Shown piece by piece: positions 5,493 to 6,362 of a stretch of 6,362 nt of DNA. The DNA lies in assembly GCA_030147305.1 (NCBI GenBank), contig JASLAE010000417.1, forward strand, positions 1 through 6,362, given 5' to 3'. This DNA comes from Cesiribacter sp. (GTDB lineage Bacteria; Bacteroidota; Bacteroidia; Cytophagales; Cyclobacteriaceae). Under the pieces are notes generated by a model that saw only the letters and a program-made list of their open reading frames with translations, was not told the DNA's origin and did no database searches. A program made the position numbers and the translations under genes. How positions within the stretch are numbered: position 1 is the first letter of the stretch; every line of letters starts with the position of its first letter.

Positions 5493-6362
5493 CTATCGGA
5501 TTATGTTTTTGTGGATGGCTTCTTCCAGGGAAGCTTCCGGCCTAACCGACGTTGGGGGTTTAATAAACGTTAAACCTGTTATCTTTTCATAAAGTTCGAG
5601 ATAACGGGCAGATATATGCTCAACAATTTCATCGGTCATGGGAGGCACCTGCTGTCCCTCCTTGCCCTGAAAACCTTCACCAATTAACCACTGCCGTACA
5701 AATTCCTTACTGAGCTGTCGTTGAGGCTCTTTTTTAAGCTGACGTTCATCATACCCGTCAAGATAAAAATAGCGACTGCTGTCGGGTGTATGTACCTCGT
5801 CGATCAATAATATTTTTCCATCGGCGGTTTTACCAAATTCGTATTTGGTATCTACCAGGATCAGGCCTTTTTCCGCAGCCATTTGGGTGCCTCTTGCATA
5901 CAGGGCAAGTGCATAGGCTTCCAACTGCTGGTATTCCGCAGCTGGTACCAACCCACTGCTAATGATCTGTTCACGGCTAATATCCTCATCATGGCCCTCG
6001 TGAGCTTTTGTGGTGGGGGTTATAATGGGTTGCGGCAGCTGATCACTTTCGTGCAGACCCTCTGGCAGGCTAACACCACAGAGGCTGCGATGTCCCTCGC
6101 GGTATTGGCGCCATGCATGGCCCGAAAGATACCCGCGAACCACCATCTCTACCGGGTAAGCCTGGCAGCGCTGACCAATGCTGAGCATAGGATGTGGCGT
6201 AGCTGTTAACCAGTTAGGCACCAGGTCGGCGGTCCCACGCAGAAAGTAAGCGGCAATGCTGTTCAGCACCGCGCCCTTGTAGGGAATGGCACGGGGCAGC
6301 ACAACATCAAAAGCCGATATGCGGTCGGTGGTGATCACAGCCATTTGCTCATCAAAGAAGTA
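5493..6362 (-). CDS. purC: SAICAR synthase (PurC), 5'-partial
   Basis: Phosphoribosylaminoimidazole-succinocarboxamide synthase, which joins CAIR and aspartate using ATP in de novo purine synthesis. The frame stays open to the window edge, adding YFFDEQ before the first visible Met, and this fits the family's 'KVRD-Y' strand. The true start is therefore outside, with roughly 20-25 residues missing. Numbering from the first visible residue, 289 residues are seen. Both SAICAR synthase signatures are present: YPVEMVVRGYLSGHAW (69-84) and LVDTKYEFG (169-177). Also visible are TTDRISAFD (11-19), the TPTTKAHEGHDEDIS nucleotide/substrate segment (115-129) and IDEVHTPDSSRY (187-198). The length and the C-terminal extension (GLTFIKPP) match the long, yeast Ade1-like form rather than the roughly 237-residue E. 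coli form. It ends with TAG at 5493, 45 bases before the STAS gene. The internal Met at 6344 is not the start. Confidence 0.96.
   Translation of the reverse strand, partial: YFFDEQMAVITTDRISAFDVVLPRAIPYKGAVLNSIAAYFLRGTADLVPNWLTATPHPMLSIGQRCQAYPVEMVVRGYLSGHAWRQYREGHRSLCGVSLPEGLHESDQLPQPIITPTTKAHEGHDEDISREQIISSGLVPAAEYQQLEAYALALYARGTQMAAEKGLILVDTKYEFGKTADGKILLIDEVHTPDSSRYFYLDGYDERQLKKEPQRQLSKEFVRQWLIGEGFQGKEGQQVPPMTDEIVEHISARYLELYEKITGLTFIKPPTSVRPEASLEEAIHKNIIR

Noticed and set aside
6110..6121. 12-bp perfect palindrome GCCATGCATGGC
   Set aside because: It encodes the conserved Gly-His-Ala-Trp of the PurC signature (SGHAW), so coding constraint explains it; nothing else nearby suggests an operator.
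5883..6209. 108-codon open frame on the plus strand
   Set aside because: Antisense to the most conserved part of purC; its composition reflects the complement of conserved PurC codons and it shows no family features.
6342..6344. ATG at 6344 as the purC start
   Set aside because: The frame continues open to the window edge with family-like residues (YFFDEQ), and starting here would remove the N-terminal strand typical of PurC.

Overview
The window looks like ordinary chromosomal DNA of a member of the Bacteroidota, probably of the order Cytophagales. The reasons are a TamL-type lipoprotein member of the BamA/TamA family (found in Bacteroidota), a long yeast-like PurC, weak or absent Shine-Dalgarno sequences, and a TAnnTTTG-type -7 promoter element (TAACTTTG at 5469-5476, minus strand). 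The order-level placement is an impression from protein style and base composition, not a calculation.

Layout. Positions 27-2591 (minus) encode a complete outer-membrane TamL-like protein with a lipobox, POTRA-like repeats and a C-terminal beta-barrel. Starting on the opposite strand at 2590 is a SpoU/TrmH-family RNA 2'-O-ribose methyltransferase (2590-3342, plus). The two ATG codons interlock in one CATG, so there is no intergenic space between these divergent genes. After a 24-base convergent gap comes a four-gene run on the minus strand, read from the right: purC (5' end outside the window, stop at 5493), a STAS-domain anti-anti-sigma-like protein (5447-5064), ribonuclease Z (5063-4143, TTG start directly after the STAS stop) and a YhhQ-type queuosine-precursor transporter (4146-3367, ATGA overlap with rnz).

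How the genes fit together. STAS, rnz and yhhQ are packed tightly enough to be one translationally coupled unit. A -7 element in the 45-base gap after purC suggests this unit can be transcribed separately from purC. RNase Z (tRNA 3' processing), YhhQ (supply of a precursor for tRNA queuosine modification) and possibly the SpoU methyltransferase (rRNA or tRNA ribose methylation) share an RNA-maturation theme. TamL belongs to outer-membrane biogenesis and purC to purine synthesis.

I found no mobile element, CRISPR array, RNA gene, phage remnant or defence-like system. All DNA is accounted for by six housekeeping-type genes with gaps of at most 45 bases. The unusual points are architectural: the interlocked divergent starts, the in-frame TAA-TTG junction between STAS and rnz, and a perfect A-tract/T-tract inverted repeat near the 5' end of the methyltransferase gene.
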